DNA from: Pseudohongiella spirulinae
Lineage (GTDB): Bacteria; Pseudomonadota; Gammaproteobacteria; Pseudomonadales; Pseudohongiellaceae
Length of the DNA stretch: 64,000 nucleotides
Direction: 5' to 3'
NCBI RefSeq assembly: GCF_001444425.1
Contig: NZ_CP013189.1
Coordinates: 1,488,001 to 1,552,000, forward strand
The notes under the pieces were generated by a model. That model worked only from the letters and a program-made list of their open reading frames with translations, was not told the origin of the DNA and did not search any database. Position numbers and translations under genes: made by a program. This document shows, one piece after another, positions 16,605 through 24,930 of the stretch; positions within the stretch are counted from its first letter, which is position 1; each line of letters begins with the position of its first letter.

Positions 16605-17783
16605 ATGACTGATACACCGCTCGATGATCCTTTTCACGATATCCGTCCTTACAACGATGATGAAATCCGGCCTGTACTGGATAATCTTTTATCGGACGAT
16701 GGATTCGTCAGCAGCATTTCCCAGTTTAATTACCCGCGTTTTTACCGGTTTTTTCCGACCCTGCTGAAATCCCTGGCCCGGCGCAAATTACGCCAGCAAC
16801 TGAAAGACGTCAACAGTGTAGCCAGCATGCAGGATGTGATTGCGGGTTATATGGATCAAATGATCGAGCGAACCACAACCGAGTTGACACACAGTGGTCT
16901 CGATGGTCTGTCAAAGAGTCGCTCGTACCTGTTTATCAGTAATCATCGGGATATTGCCATGGATCCGGCCTTTGTTAACTACATGCTCTACCATGCCGGG
17001 TTCGAGACTCTCTACATTGCCATAGGCGACAATCTGCTAAAAAAGCCGTTTGTTACCGATCTGATGCGGTTAAACAAGAGTTTTATCGTTAAACGATCGC
17101 TCAAGGGACGGGAACTACTGAAGTCGTCCAGGCAGTTATCTGAGTATATCCACCACTGTGTCGGGCAGCATCGCAATGTCTGGATCGCTCAGCGCGAGGG
17201 GCGCGCCAAAGATGGTCTGGACAGGACAGAAACGGCGCTGTTGAAAATGCTGGCAATGGCCAGACGCGGCGAGGGCCTGGCAGCCGCACTGAATCAATTA
17301 CATATTGTGCCGGTCTCGATTTCCTACGAATTTGACCCCTGTGACAGCCTTAAAGCTGATGAGTTACATCAGAAGCAGACAACCGGAGCTTTCGTGAAGA
17401 CTGACCAGAGCGACATCCAGAGCATTGTCACTGGAATGGTGGGGTTTAAAGGTCGGGTGCATGTTGCTTTTGGTGAGCCACTTGATCTTGATAGCGATGA
17501 TGATGAGTTGGCCGCCCGCGCCATTGATGCGCAGGTGATCCGCAATTATCGCCTGCACACTACCAATGTCCTGGCATTGCAGCAATTGCGGGCGATGCCT
17601 GATAATGACCTGCCAGTGTTGAGCGACGAAGGGGAGCAGCTACTGGCTGACTTCGCCGTTGATCGCCAGGTAGCCGACAGATTCAATCAGCGCATAGCGG
17701 CTATGCCAGCTGAGATTCGACCGCTGGCCCTGCGTATGTATGCCAATCCCGTTCTGAGCCGTTTCGCTGATCAGGCTTTCTGA
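16605..17783 (+). CDS. PlsC-like glycerol-phosphate acyltransferase family protein
   Basis: A 392-residue protein with a central acyltransferase domain at about 90-300. The catalytic block reads FISNHRDIAMDP with His114, Asp116 and Asp120. The usual H-x4-D spacing is not met: five residues separate His114 from Asp120. VKRSLKGRE and IAQREGRAKDG resemble the later glycerol-phosphate binding blocks of this superfamily. No signal peptide or obvious transmembrane helix is seen, so it may be a peripheral membrane enzyme. The likely role is acyl transfer to a glycerolipid precursor, but the substrate is unproven. It starts 45 bases after sbcB and converges on the DUF349 gene with a 13-base overlap. 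Confidence 0.75.
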   Translation: MTDTPLDDPFHDIRPYNDDEIRPVLDNLLSDDGFVSSISQFNYPRFYRFFPTLLKSLARRKLRQQLKDVNSVASMQDVIAGYMDQMIERTTTELTHSGLDGLSKSRSYLFISNHRDIAMDPAFVNYMLYHAGFETLYIAIGDNLLKKPFVTDLMRLNKSFIVKRSLKGRELLKSSRQLSEYIHHCVGQHRNVWIAQREGRAKDGLDRTETALLKMLAMARRGEGLAAALNQLHIVPVSISYEFDPCDSLKADELHQKQTTGAFVKTDQSDIQSIVTGMVGFKGRVHVAFGEPLDLDSDDDELAARAIDAQVIRNYRLHTTNVLALQQLRAMPDNDLPVLSDEGEQLLADFAVDRQVADRFNQRIAAMPAEIRPLALRMYANPVLSRFADQAF

Positions 17784-19660
17784 CGGACTTTCTGCAGTCG
17801 TTGCGAAAAAGAGCTTCTTGACTGGGCGCTCAATGGACCGCTGCAATTTAATTGCATCTCAGCTTCCTGGATCTTTTCCAGCCGCTCTTTGAGCGTTGGG
17901 GGCAGACGACCGAGACCTTTCTGTAACTGGTTCAATTGTTGCTGCATCCGAATCGCTTTGTCTTCAAGCGGGGTGTCGGCGCCACAAATGATCTCGGTGT
18001 CGACACAGAGCTCCCGCATCCGTTCGGTCAACTTGCGGGCAGCATTGGCGATTGATGTTGCGCTGTCAGCCGGCGAGGCCATCCAATCAAGCAGCTGAGT
18101 AAAGCGTTGTTCCAACAATGTGGCCCAATTTGCATCGCTTACCGGCTCAAGTTCTGACCATTGCTGTTTTATTGTGTGCTCAGATTCTGAAACAGGTCTG
18201 CCGGCCAACAATAGCTCTTCAGCCTGACGGCACAGTTCGGCTCTTTGAGTAATCTGTTGCGCCAATTGCAGCGCCTTTTTATCGGGGGCTGCCTTCAGGC
18301 GTTGTTCATAACGCCGTGTCACTTTATTGAACTGTTCCAGCAGCGCCTTTTGATTTGCTTTCTGATCGCTGGCCAGTGTCTCACGGAAGGACTTGCGCAG
18401 TTTTTGATATTCAGCTCTGGAATCAATAAAGGCTTCGTCTTCAAGAGTCAGCAGATCAGAAATCTGCCTGACCAGATCACGTGCGGCGCTGTTCGTTTTG
18501 CGGGATTCCTGCTTTTGAGCGCGGCTTTGATCATCGCGTCGGGCAAACAGCGCATCGCAGGCCGCGCGAAATTCCGACCAGAGTTTGCGGTCATCCTTGA
18601 AAGAGCCGGGACCCAGGGATTTCCAGTCGCTTTGCAGACGTTTAGCCGTGTTAATGGCGGCGGCCAGATCTTCGCTATCAACCAGGGTTTTTGCCTGGTC
18701 GATCAGTGCCTGTTTTTTGGCATTATGAGCCAGTAATGCGCTACGTTTTTGTTGCTTCAGGTCAGCAAGAACCTTGTTAAAGCGGCTTTGCAGGTTCTTG
18801 ATTTTGTTCTGGGCTACGGGGGCAAATGTTTTCCAGTCGGCGCGCGCCTTTTGCTCGAGCCGCGCCGCTTCGGCCAGATCAACCTCGCTTTCCTGCAGGC
18901 TGGAAACATAGGCTTCTAGTTGCTCACAAATATTAGTGCGGGCAATCAGGTTGGCAGCCTGCTTCTCTTTGCGCTCTTTAAAGTAGATTTTACAGGGCTC
19001 AAAGGCGGTTTTTGACAGTTCACTGAACTGGACCCACAGTGTGTCATTGTCATCGGAGTGGCCCAGTAATTTCCACTCATCCTGTAACTCACGAATTTGT
19101 CGGGCTTTTGTGGCAGGGGGGATCTCTTCGCTGATCAGTGCCGTCATTTTCTCAATCAGTTCGCGCTTCTTCTCAGAGGCGGCAAAACGTTTCCAGTCCA
19201 GAAGCTTTGTCAGCTCAGCCTTGTGTGGTTGCAGCAGTTCCTGCAGCCGCTGTTGGTCTGTTTCTCCGATACGTTTGAGTGTATTCTGATTTTTGTCCCA
19301 CAGGCTTTGCGCTTCGCGTAGACGACCTTCTGTGAGCAGCAGTTCCAGTTGTGCAACAGAGCTCTCTACTTCGCCGATAATTGATTTCTGCCATTGTTCA
19401 TGCTGTGACATCCGTTCGCGCAGCAGTTCTTGCAGCCCCAGCAGTTCTGCATCGTCGTTTGCATCATCCAGCAGCGCCAATATCCGGGCCTGCAGAACAG
19501 TAAGGGTTGGCAGGTCCCGGTAGGATGTGCCTGGTATAGCGCGCTGCAGTTTTTCTTTTTCGCTCATGGGGGCGGCAACACCTGCACTCGCCTCAGGCGA
19601 TTTTGATTGTTCTCGCAGGCTGTTTTCTACAGGCTTTGGATCTTGCGTAGAGGATGTCAT
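17771..19660 (-). CDS. DUF349 repeat coiled-coil protein
   Basis: A 629-residue, highly charged, mostly helical protein with no signal peptide or membrane segment. Several DUF349-type repeats are visible, each about 70-80 residues, with motifs such as LQDEWKLLGHSDDN, ADWKTFAPVAQNK and LQSDWKSLGPGSFKDD followed by FRAACDALFARRDDQ. Gln, Glu, Lys and Leu richness suggests long coiled coils. The function of DUF349 proteins is unknown, and I cannot assign one here. The gene is divergent from dinG with an 82-base gap, and it converges on the acyltransferase gene. Confidence 0.88.
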   Translation of the reverse strand: MTSSTQDPKPVENSLREQSKSPEASAGVAAPMSEKEKLQRAIPGTSYRDLPTLTVLQARILALLDDANDDAELLGLQELLRERMSQHEQWQKSIIGEVESSVAQLELLLTEGRLREAQSLWDKNQNTLKRIGETDQQRLQELLQPHKAELTKLLDWKRFAASEKKRELIEKMTALISEEIPPATKARQIRELQDEWKLLGHSDDNDTLWVQFSELSKTAFEPCKIYFKERKEKQAANLIARTNICEQLEAYVSSLQESEVDLAEAARLEQKARADWKTFAPVAQNKIKNLQSRFNKVLADLKQQKRSALLAHNAKKQALIDQAKTLVDSEDLAAAINTAKRLQSDWKSLGPGSFKDDRKLWSEFRAACDALFARRDDQSRAQKQESRKTNSAARDLVRQISDLLTLEDEAFIDSRAEYQKLRKSFRETLASDQKANQKALLEQFNKVTRRYEQRLKAAPDKKALQLAQQITQRAELCRQAEELLLAGRPVSESEHTIKQQWSELEPVSDANWATLLEQRFTQLLDWMASPADSATSIANAARKLTERMRELCVDTEIICGADTPLEDKAIRMQQQLNQLQKGLGRLPPTLKERLEKIQEAEMQLNCSGPLSAQSRSSFSQRLQKVRQKA

Positions 19661-19687
19661 AAATCACGGCTCTCCCTGGTCGGCAGG

Positions 19688-19712
19688 TATAATACCAGAC
19701 AGGTGCTATAAT
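19688..19712 (+). promoter_or_regulatory. Two TATAAT elements upstream of dinG
   Basis: Two exact TATAAT hexamers (19688-19693 and 19707-19712) lie in the 82-base gap between the divergent DUF349 gene and dinG. No convincing -35 is present for either. The downstream one lies 30 bases before the dinG ATG. No LexA-type CTGT-N8-ACAG site was found here, although dinG is damage-inducible in E. coli. Confidence 0.4.
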
Positions 19713-19742
19713 CACAGCACAGTCTAAGGAAGTTGTTATCTC

Positions 19743-21896
19743 ATGCTATCTCCTGCAATCAAGGATGAAATTCAGACCGCCTACAAACGAATAGTGGCGG
19801 AAAAGCAGTTGCGCCCCCGTCTGGGGCAGAGGCTGATGATTGCTGAAATCGCCCGTTCTCTGTCTGCTATCGACAATGATGAATCCTCACAGAGTGAGCA
19901 GGAAGCGGAGGGACCCGTGTGTGTCATCGAGGCCGGCACAGGGACGGGTAAAACATTGGCCTATATACTCGGCACTTTGCCGCTGGCCAGGCATCTGGGC
20001 AAAAAAGTGGTATTGGCTACCGCGACAGTTGCCCTGCAGGAGCAGGTAACCCAGCGTGATTTGCCGGATATCTGTAAATATAGCGGACTGAGTTTCAGCT
20101 CGACACTCGCCAAAGGTCGCGGACGCTATGTCTGTTTATCCAGGCTGGATCAGCTATTGCAGGAAAATGCCAGTCAGAATGCTTTATTGGAACTGTTTGG
20201 CGAGGTCATCCCCGAAGCATCAGCCGCTGGTGCCCACAAGGCACTTTATCAAACTATGCTTGACAGCATTGGCGACGGCAGTTGGCAGGGGGACCGCGAT
20301 GACTGGGATGAGCTTCTCAGTGAGGAACAGTGGCGACCTGTTACGGTAGAGGCCGGTCAATGTGCGGGTCAGAAGTGCAGCAATTTCAGTCGCTGTTGTT
20401 TTTATAAAGCTCGGGAGCAGGTCCAGAGTGTTGATTGCATTGTTGCCAATCATGACCTTGTGCTGGTGGATCTGGCACTGGGAGGCGGCGCTGTGCTGCC
20501 GGCCCCCGAAGATACAATCTACATTTTTGATGAGGCACATCATTTACCCATAAAGGCGAACCAGCATTTTTCCGCCAGTACCCGGTTGCGGGGGTCCGTG
20601 CAATGGATGGATACCGTAAACAAGACTCTGCAGCGACTGGCAGTGGACAAAAAACTGTCAGGGATTCCCGGTATCAGCCGGGAGGCGTCGGAACTGGAGT
20701 CAGTCTGCAAGCAGCTGACCGGACACCTGAATGATGCCTTGTTATTGTTTGAGGCTTCATTTTCAGAGACAGTCGATAAATTCAGTGAAGAGGGTGTCAA
20801 ACGTTACCCCTTGGGAGTCCTGCCAGGCGAGCTTCGGGAGCTGTCAGTGCAACTGGCCGCGCAAAATTTTCGCCTTGTAAGAGGATTGAAGGAAATTGTT
20901 GCACAGCTAAGAAAGCTGATTGAACAGGCTGACACTCTGGAGCAGCGGCAGCAGGCCGAACAATGGTTTCCGGTGCTGGGCGCGATGGCCACTCGGGCTG
21001 AGGACAATAATCGGCTATGGCAGTCCTTTGCCAGCGAAGATGACGGACAGGGCGCGCCGGTGGCACGTTGGCTTTCCCGAATCAGCTATGGGGAAATTGA
21101 GGATCTGAGCATAAACAGCAGCCCGGTGTTAGCTGACAGGACATTGCAGGAGCATCTCTGGTCGCGTTGTGCAGGCGCTGTGTTAACCTCGGCGACCTTG
21201 TCCGCCCTGGGAAATTTCGATGTCCTGCGGATGCGCGCAGGTCTACCCGAACATACGGTTTATCATCGCATTGAAAGTCCCTTTGATTATGCGGGTGCCG
21301 CGACTCTGGCGGTTCCGCGCATGAACTGTGACCCCGGCAACAGTGCAGCACATACTGAAGCCATTATTCAGTCTCTGCCGCGCGTGATTGACCGGCAAGA
21401 GGCCACTCTGGTCCTGTTCAGCTCAAGACGTCAGATGCAGGATGTGCTCTCTGGGCTGGAGTCTGACTGGCATTCATTAATTCTGTGTCAGGATGATTAT
21501 CAGAAGGCGCAGCTATTGACGTTGCATCGACAGCGGGTCGATAAGGGTGAGGGGAGTGTCATTTTTGGCCTTGCCAGTTTCGCGGAAGGTGTCGATCTGC
21601 CGGGGAATTATTGTCGGCATGTGATCATCGCCAAAATACCTTTTTCGGTGCCCAATGATCCGATCGAATCGACCCTGTCACAATGGCTTGAAGAGAGTGG
21701 TAAAAACCCGTTTATGACGCTGTCCGTGCCGGAAGCGGCATTCCGCCTGGTACAGGCTACCGGTCGTCTGTTGCGCAGTGAAACGGACAGTGGCCGTATT
21801 ACAATTTTTGATCCGCGGCTGATCACGCGACGGTACGGCAAGGATATACTGGACTCTCTGCCGCCGTTTACACGGCAGTTAAATGTGAGTGTCTGA
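19743..21896 (+). CDS. dinG: ATP-dependent DNA helicase DinG
   Basis: A 717-residue 5'-to-3' superfamily 2 helicase related to XPD, which unwinds DNA, R-loops and stalled structures. Walker A is EAGTGTGKT (63-71), and DEAHH is the Walker B box. The iron-sulfur domain is marked by a Cys in GRYVCLSR and a cluster in CAGQKCSNFSRCC. The C-terminal helicase motifs include SFAEGVDLPG and QATGRLLRSE. The length matches E. coli DinG (716). AAGGA lies 12 bases before the ATG. The gene stands alone, with a convergent operon end two bases after its stop. Confidence 0.95.
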   Translation: MLSPAIKDEIQTAYKRIVAEKQLRPRLGQRLMIAEIARSLSAIDNDESSQSEQEAEGPVCVIEAGTGTGKTLAYILGTLPLARHLGKKVVLATATVALQEQVTQRDLPDICKYSGLSFSSTLAKGRGRYVCLSRLDQLLQENASQNALLELFGEVIPEASAAGAHKALYQTMLDSIGDGSWQGDRDDWDELLSEEQWRPVTVEAGQCAGQKCSNFSRCCFYKAREQVQSVDCIVANHDLVLVDLALGGGAVLPAPEDTIYIFDEAHHLPIKANQHFSASTRLRGSVQWMDTVNKTLQRLAVDKKLSGIPGISREASELESVCKQLTGHLNDALLLFEASFSETVDKFSEEGVKRYPLGVLPGELRELSVQLAAQNFRLVRGLKEIVAQLRKLIEQADTLEQRQQAEQWFPVLGAMATRAEDNNRLWQSFASEDDGQGAPVARWLSRISYGEIEDLSINSSPVLADRTLQEHLWSRCAGAVLTSATLSALGNFDVLRMRAGLPEHTVYHRIESPFDYAGAATLAVPRMNCDPGNSAAHTEAIIQSLPRVIDRQEATLVLFSSRRQMQDVLSGLESDWHSLILCQDDYQKAQLLTLHRQRVDKGEGSVIFGLASFAEGVDLPGNYCRHVIIAKIPFSVPNDPIESTLSQWLEESGKNPFMTLSVPEAAFRLVQATGRLLRSETDSGRITIFDPRLITRRYGKDILDSLPPFTRQLNVSV

Positions 21897-21897
21897 G

Positions 21898-22089
21898 TCA
21901 GCTTTTTTTTCTGTCAAATAAGTAGCCTATGCCGGCTCCGGCTGCAGCACCGATCAGGGTAACAAGCACAATATTGCTGAGCAATGCGCCTAGTCCGAAG
22001 CCCAGAAAAACACCTGCTGTCAGGCTCAATGGCAGCACAGAGTCAGTTTTTTTATTGTGTTTGCGTTTTCGACGTTTTGTTTTACTCAT
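21898..22089 (-). CDS. Small basic membrane protein with glycine-zipper helices
   Basis: A 63-residue protein that I do not recognise. It begins with a very basic stretch (KTKRRKRKHNKK), followed by a hydrophobic region at about 18-58 that can form two membrane helices. The second has small-residue spacing (GAAAGAGIGYLF) like a glycine zipper, and it ends in DRKKS. The basic ends suggest that both termini face the cytoplasm. It starts two bases after the cyclophilin stop and is the last gene of the leftward nrdA run. ATG start and stop are clean, but the small size leaves some doubt. Confidence 0.65.
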   Translation of the reverse strand: MSKTKRRKRKHNKKTDSVLPLSLTAGVFLGFGLGALLSNIVLVTLIGAAAGAGIGYLFDRKKS

Positions 22090-22091
22090 GA

Positions 22092-22910
22092 TCAGTCAAG
22101 CTCCGTTATTTCGTATATACGCACACTTGTCTGCGGTTCGCGACTTATCCGGTTTATTAATTCGGGGTTAGCGAATACCCGACCGATTACTGTGTGGCTG
22201 CCGGTCAACCAGGGTGCGTTATCAGCTAGAATAACCAATTCGCCATCGTTCGTGCCTGGACCGTAATTAGCCATCAGTACGCTGCCCGCTGTCGGGCGTC
22301 TGGAAGGCAGTCCGCCGTCGTAGCGATAGCCGCGCAGCTCGAATAACTGCATCAGGTTCATATTTTGTAAACGTGACAACACGGTCTGCTGCTGTTGCCG
22401 GAGCTGTTCTTTATCATTGATATTCATGGCGCGATAAAGGGGTGCCAGTACCACTCGTTGAAAGTCAGCCTGATCTGCAATATTCAACCAGGGGTGGGGT
22501 TTACCCTCAATATCCAGGAGGGTTTGTTGCTCAAGGCCAAGCCCCCGGGCATTTATTTCATCGGCGACCGGACTGTCGGGTCTTGGTCTGCCGGCCCGCT
22601 CCGCATCTCCGAATTGAATAAGAACACCAGGTACGCTTCGGTGCACGGTCAGGCCGTTGTAATAAGCTTCATTCGGCGAGACGCCCACTAGTTGCAGAAC
22701 CCGCTGGACGTTGAGGGGAGCCGCTTCCGGGTAGAGCTCAATGTAAAATTCACCCAGCGATGTATATGCCCGTAAAGCGGGATTGCGGGGGTTCTCCATC
22801 TGACTTCGGAGCAGGTTGTTATCGGTAACTGTCTGCTGAACGGGTGTTTGTGCCGAGACAATGTTCGAGGCAATTATCAGCAGGCTGCTAATTATCAATT
22901 TTTGAATCAT
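22092..22910 (-). CDS. Periplasmic cyclophilin-type peptidyl-prolyl isomerase with an insertion
   Basis: A 272-residue secreted protein. Residues 1-20 form a signal peptide ending in VSA before QTP. The cyclophilin fold follows: YTSLGEFYIELYPEAAP, then VHRSVPGVLIQFGD with Arg91 and Gln99 matching the catalytic Arg55 and Gln63 of human cyclophilin A, and later VLMANYGP and NAPWLTGSHTVIGRV with Trp234 and His239. Between DEINARG (about 118) and VLMANYGP (211) there is an extra helical segment of about 75-85 residues, rich in Gln, that ordinary cyclophilins lack. Two substrate-pocket positions also differ (Glu224 and Val226 in place of Gln111 and Phe113). It starts nine bases after the mocA-like gene. 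Confidence 0.88.
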   Translation of the reverse strand: MIQKLIISSLLIIASNIVSAQTPVQQTVTDNNLLRSQMENPRNPALRAYTSLGEFYIELYPEAAPLNVQRVLQLVGVSPNEAYYNGLTVHRSVPGVLIQFGDAERAGRPRPDSPVADEINARGLGLEQQTLLDIEGKPHPWLNIADQADFQRVVLAPLYRAMNINDKEQLRQQQQTVLSRLQNMNLMQLFELRGYRYDGGLPSRRPTAGSVLMANYGPGTNDGELVILADNAPWLTGSHTVIGRVFANPELINRISREPQTSVRIYEITELD

Positions 22911-22919
22911 GCCGGGATT

Positions 22920-23501
22920 TTATTCCAGATCACCGGGGCGGTCGATATCTTTGATGATGCCAGGATCATCAACTTCCAGCGTTTCAGTGCGGGTAACATG
23001 CCTGCCAAGCACATGGCGAGCTCCTGAGTCACCCTGGCTATTGGCTATTTCCAGGAAAAAATCTGCTCCAAAACACACAGGATGACCACGATGTTCTTGA
23101 TAGACAGGGACGATAATACGATCGGATCGGCTGTGTTTTATCAGTTTATCCACTGTCTGTGGATTGATGTAGGGCATATCTGCCAGGCAAACCAGGGCTG
23201 CGCCCCAATGCTCAGGTATCACTTTTGCGGCTTCTGCCAGTGAATGACCCATACCCAGTTCGGAATGTTCTGTTATCACCAGACGACAGGGTTTACGCAG
23301 CTGTAACATGCAGTCATAGCAGCCAAGAGCCGCCAGCTCCTGTCGACCTGCAACAATGATGTCACTGACTGCTGATGCCTGCAGCTTGAGGAGACTTTGC
23401 TCCAGAACGCTATGCCCGCCCGGGAGGCGGGCATTGAGCTTGACGCTACCGAAGCGGCGACTGAAACCAGCCGCCAATACAATAGCTCCGACTGTTGGCA
23501 T
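22920..23501 (-). CDS. MocA/MobA-like nucleotidyltransferase
   Basis: A 193-residue NTP transferase. The N-terminal VGAIVLAAGFSRRFGSVK is the nucleotide-binding LAAGxSxRxG-K motif, and VCLADMPYI supplies the metal-binding Asp. GHPVCFGADFF and the C-terminal DIDRPGDLE (typically DIDTPED) place it nearest MocA, which makes molybdopterin cytosine dinucleotide. Other sugar or cofactor nucleotidyltransferases remain possible. I chose the ATG at 23501. A TTG overlapping the nrdB stop would add seven residues with no family match. It lies directly behind nrdB, an unusual place for a molybdenum cofactor gene. Confidence 0.82.
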   Translation of the reverse strand: MPTVGAIVLAAGFSRRFGSVKLNARLPGGHSVLEQSLLKLQASAVSDIIVAGRQELAALGCYDCMLQLRKPCRLVITEHSELGMGHSLAEAAKVIPEHWGAALVCLADMPYINPQTVDKLIKHSRSDRIIVPVYQEHRGHPVCFGADFFLEIANSQGDSGARHVLGRHVTRTETLEVDDPGIIKDIDRPGDLE

Positions 23502-23518
23502 TGTTGCGTCCGTGCTGA

Positions 23519-24901
23519 TCAATCCCAGCTCAGTGCGCCGCCGGTCTGATATTCAATGACGCGCGTTTCAAAGAAGTTTTTCTCTTTGCGCAGGTCCATT
23601 ATCTCAGACATCCACGGGAAGGGGTTCTTGACACCCTTGAATTGCTCCGGCAAGCCAATCTGAACAAGACGCCGGTTGGCGATAAACTGCAGATATTCTT
23701 CCATCATGACAGCGTTCATGCCCAGTACGCCGCGCGGCATTGTGTCGCGTGCGTATTCGATTTCCAGTTGAGTGGCCTGCAGGATCATCTGTGTGGCCTC
23801 GCGCTTCATGGCGTCGTCCCACAAATGCGGATTTTCGATCTTGATCTGATTGATCATGTCGATACCAAAGTTCAGGTGCATGGACTCATCACGAAGAATG
23901 TACTGGAACTGCTCCGAGGTGCCGGTCATCTTGTTGCGACGACCCATGGACAGGATCTGCGTAAAGCCACAGTAGAAGAAAATGCCTTCCAGGCAGCAAT
24001 AGAAGGCGATCAGATTCTTCAGCAGAGCCTTGTCGGTTTCCGGTGTTCCGGTGGTGAAGTTGGGGTCGCTTAACTCCTGAGTGTATTTGAGCCCCCAGGA
24101 GGCTTTTTTGGCGACCGAGGGAATTTCGTGATACATGTTAAAAATTTCGCCTTCGTCCATGCCCAGTGACTCGATGCAGTACTGGTAGGCGTGCGTATGG
24201 ATAGCTTCTTCAAAGGCCTGTCGCAGAATGTACTGGCGACACTCCGGGTTGGTGATCAGGCGATAAATGGCCAGCACCAGGTTGTTGGCTACCAGCGAGT
24301 CGGCCGTGGAGAAAAAGCCCAGGTTGCGCTTGACGATCAGGCGCTCATCGGCCGTCAGACCGTTGGGGTTTTTCCATAATGCGATATCCGCATTCATGTT
24401 GATTTCCTGCGGCATCCAGTGGTTGGCGCAGCCATCGAGGTATTTCTGCCAGGCCCAGTCGTACTTGAACGGTACCAGCTGGTTCAGGTCCGCACGGCAG
24501 TTGATCATGCGTTTGTCGTCAACGGACACACGATCGGTCCACTCGTCCAGTTCAGCCATCCCGGCGGTCACATCCAGGTTCTCGAGTTGCGCCTGAGCCT
24601 GCGCCATAACGCGTTGGTTATTGGCTTCAGCCTTGGCATCGGATCCGAGACCGGATTCGTCTGCTGCAGGTTCTGCTACAGGCGCTTCAGCTGCAGCTGC
24701 CATGTCCATGGCTGTCATCGTTTTGGCTGCCGCCACGGCGTCTGCATAACTGTGTGCTGCCTGCTCACTGATTCGCGGTGCCGCTGCACTGGCAGCCGCA
24801 ATGCTGCGGGCTGCCTGTGCTGGTTGACTGCGAGTCTGCTGCTTATTGCTATCAGCATCCAGGTTAGTTGGATCGTCGTGGAATTCATCCCAAGAAATCA
24901 T
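23519..24901 (-). CDS. nrdB: Ribonucleotide reductase class Ia beta subunit
   Basis: A 460-residue R2 subunit that holds the di-iron centre and tyrosyl radical for aerobic dNTP synthesis. [12 protein letters not shown] carries the Glu and His ligands and, seven residues after the Glu, the radical Tyr; [17 protein letters not shown] carries the remaining Glu/His pair. The C-terminal [11 protein letters not shown] is the tail that docks on NrdA. The first 125 or so residues are a variable Ala-rich extension, as in Pseudomonas NrdB. From [18 protein letters not shown] onward the sequence is very close to what I recall of the P. aeruginosa protein. It follows nrdA by 29 bases. Confidence 0.97.
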   Translation of the reverse strand: MISWDEFHDDPTNLDADSNKQQTRSQPAQAARSIAAASAAAPRISEQAAHSYADAVAAAKTMTAMDMAAAAEAPVAEPAADESGLGSDAKAEANNQRVMAQAQAQLENLDVTAGMAELDEWTDRVSVDDKRMINCRADLNQLVPFKYDWAWQKYLDGCANHWMPQEINMNADIALWKNPNGLTADERLIVKRNLGFFSTADSLVANNLVLAIYRLITNPECRQYILRQAFEEAIHTHAYQYCIESLGMDEGEIFNMYHEIPSVAKKASWGLKYTQELSDPNFTTGTPETDKALLKNLIAFYCCLEGIFFYCGFTQILSMGRRNKMTGTSEQFQYILRDESMHLNFGIDMINQIKIENPHLWDDAMKREATQMILQATQLEIEYARDTMPRGVLGMNAVMMEEYLQFIANRRLVQIGLPEQFKGVKNPFPWMSEIMDLRKEKNFFETRVIEYQTGGALSWD

Positions 24902-24930
24902 TGTATCCCCCTGATTTTATTAATACTGAT

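Noticed and set aside
19661-19742. LexA (SOS) box upstream of dinG
   Set aside because: No CTGT-N8-ACAG site was found. The CTGG...CCAG pair around the first TATAAT does not fit the consensus.
5519-23501. XdhC-like and MocA-like genes as one molybdenum cofactor system
   Set aside because: They are 16 kb apart on opposite strands with unrelated neighbours, and no molybdoenzyme gene is present in the window.
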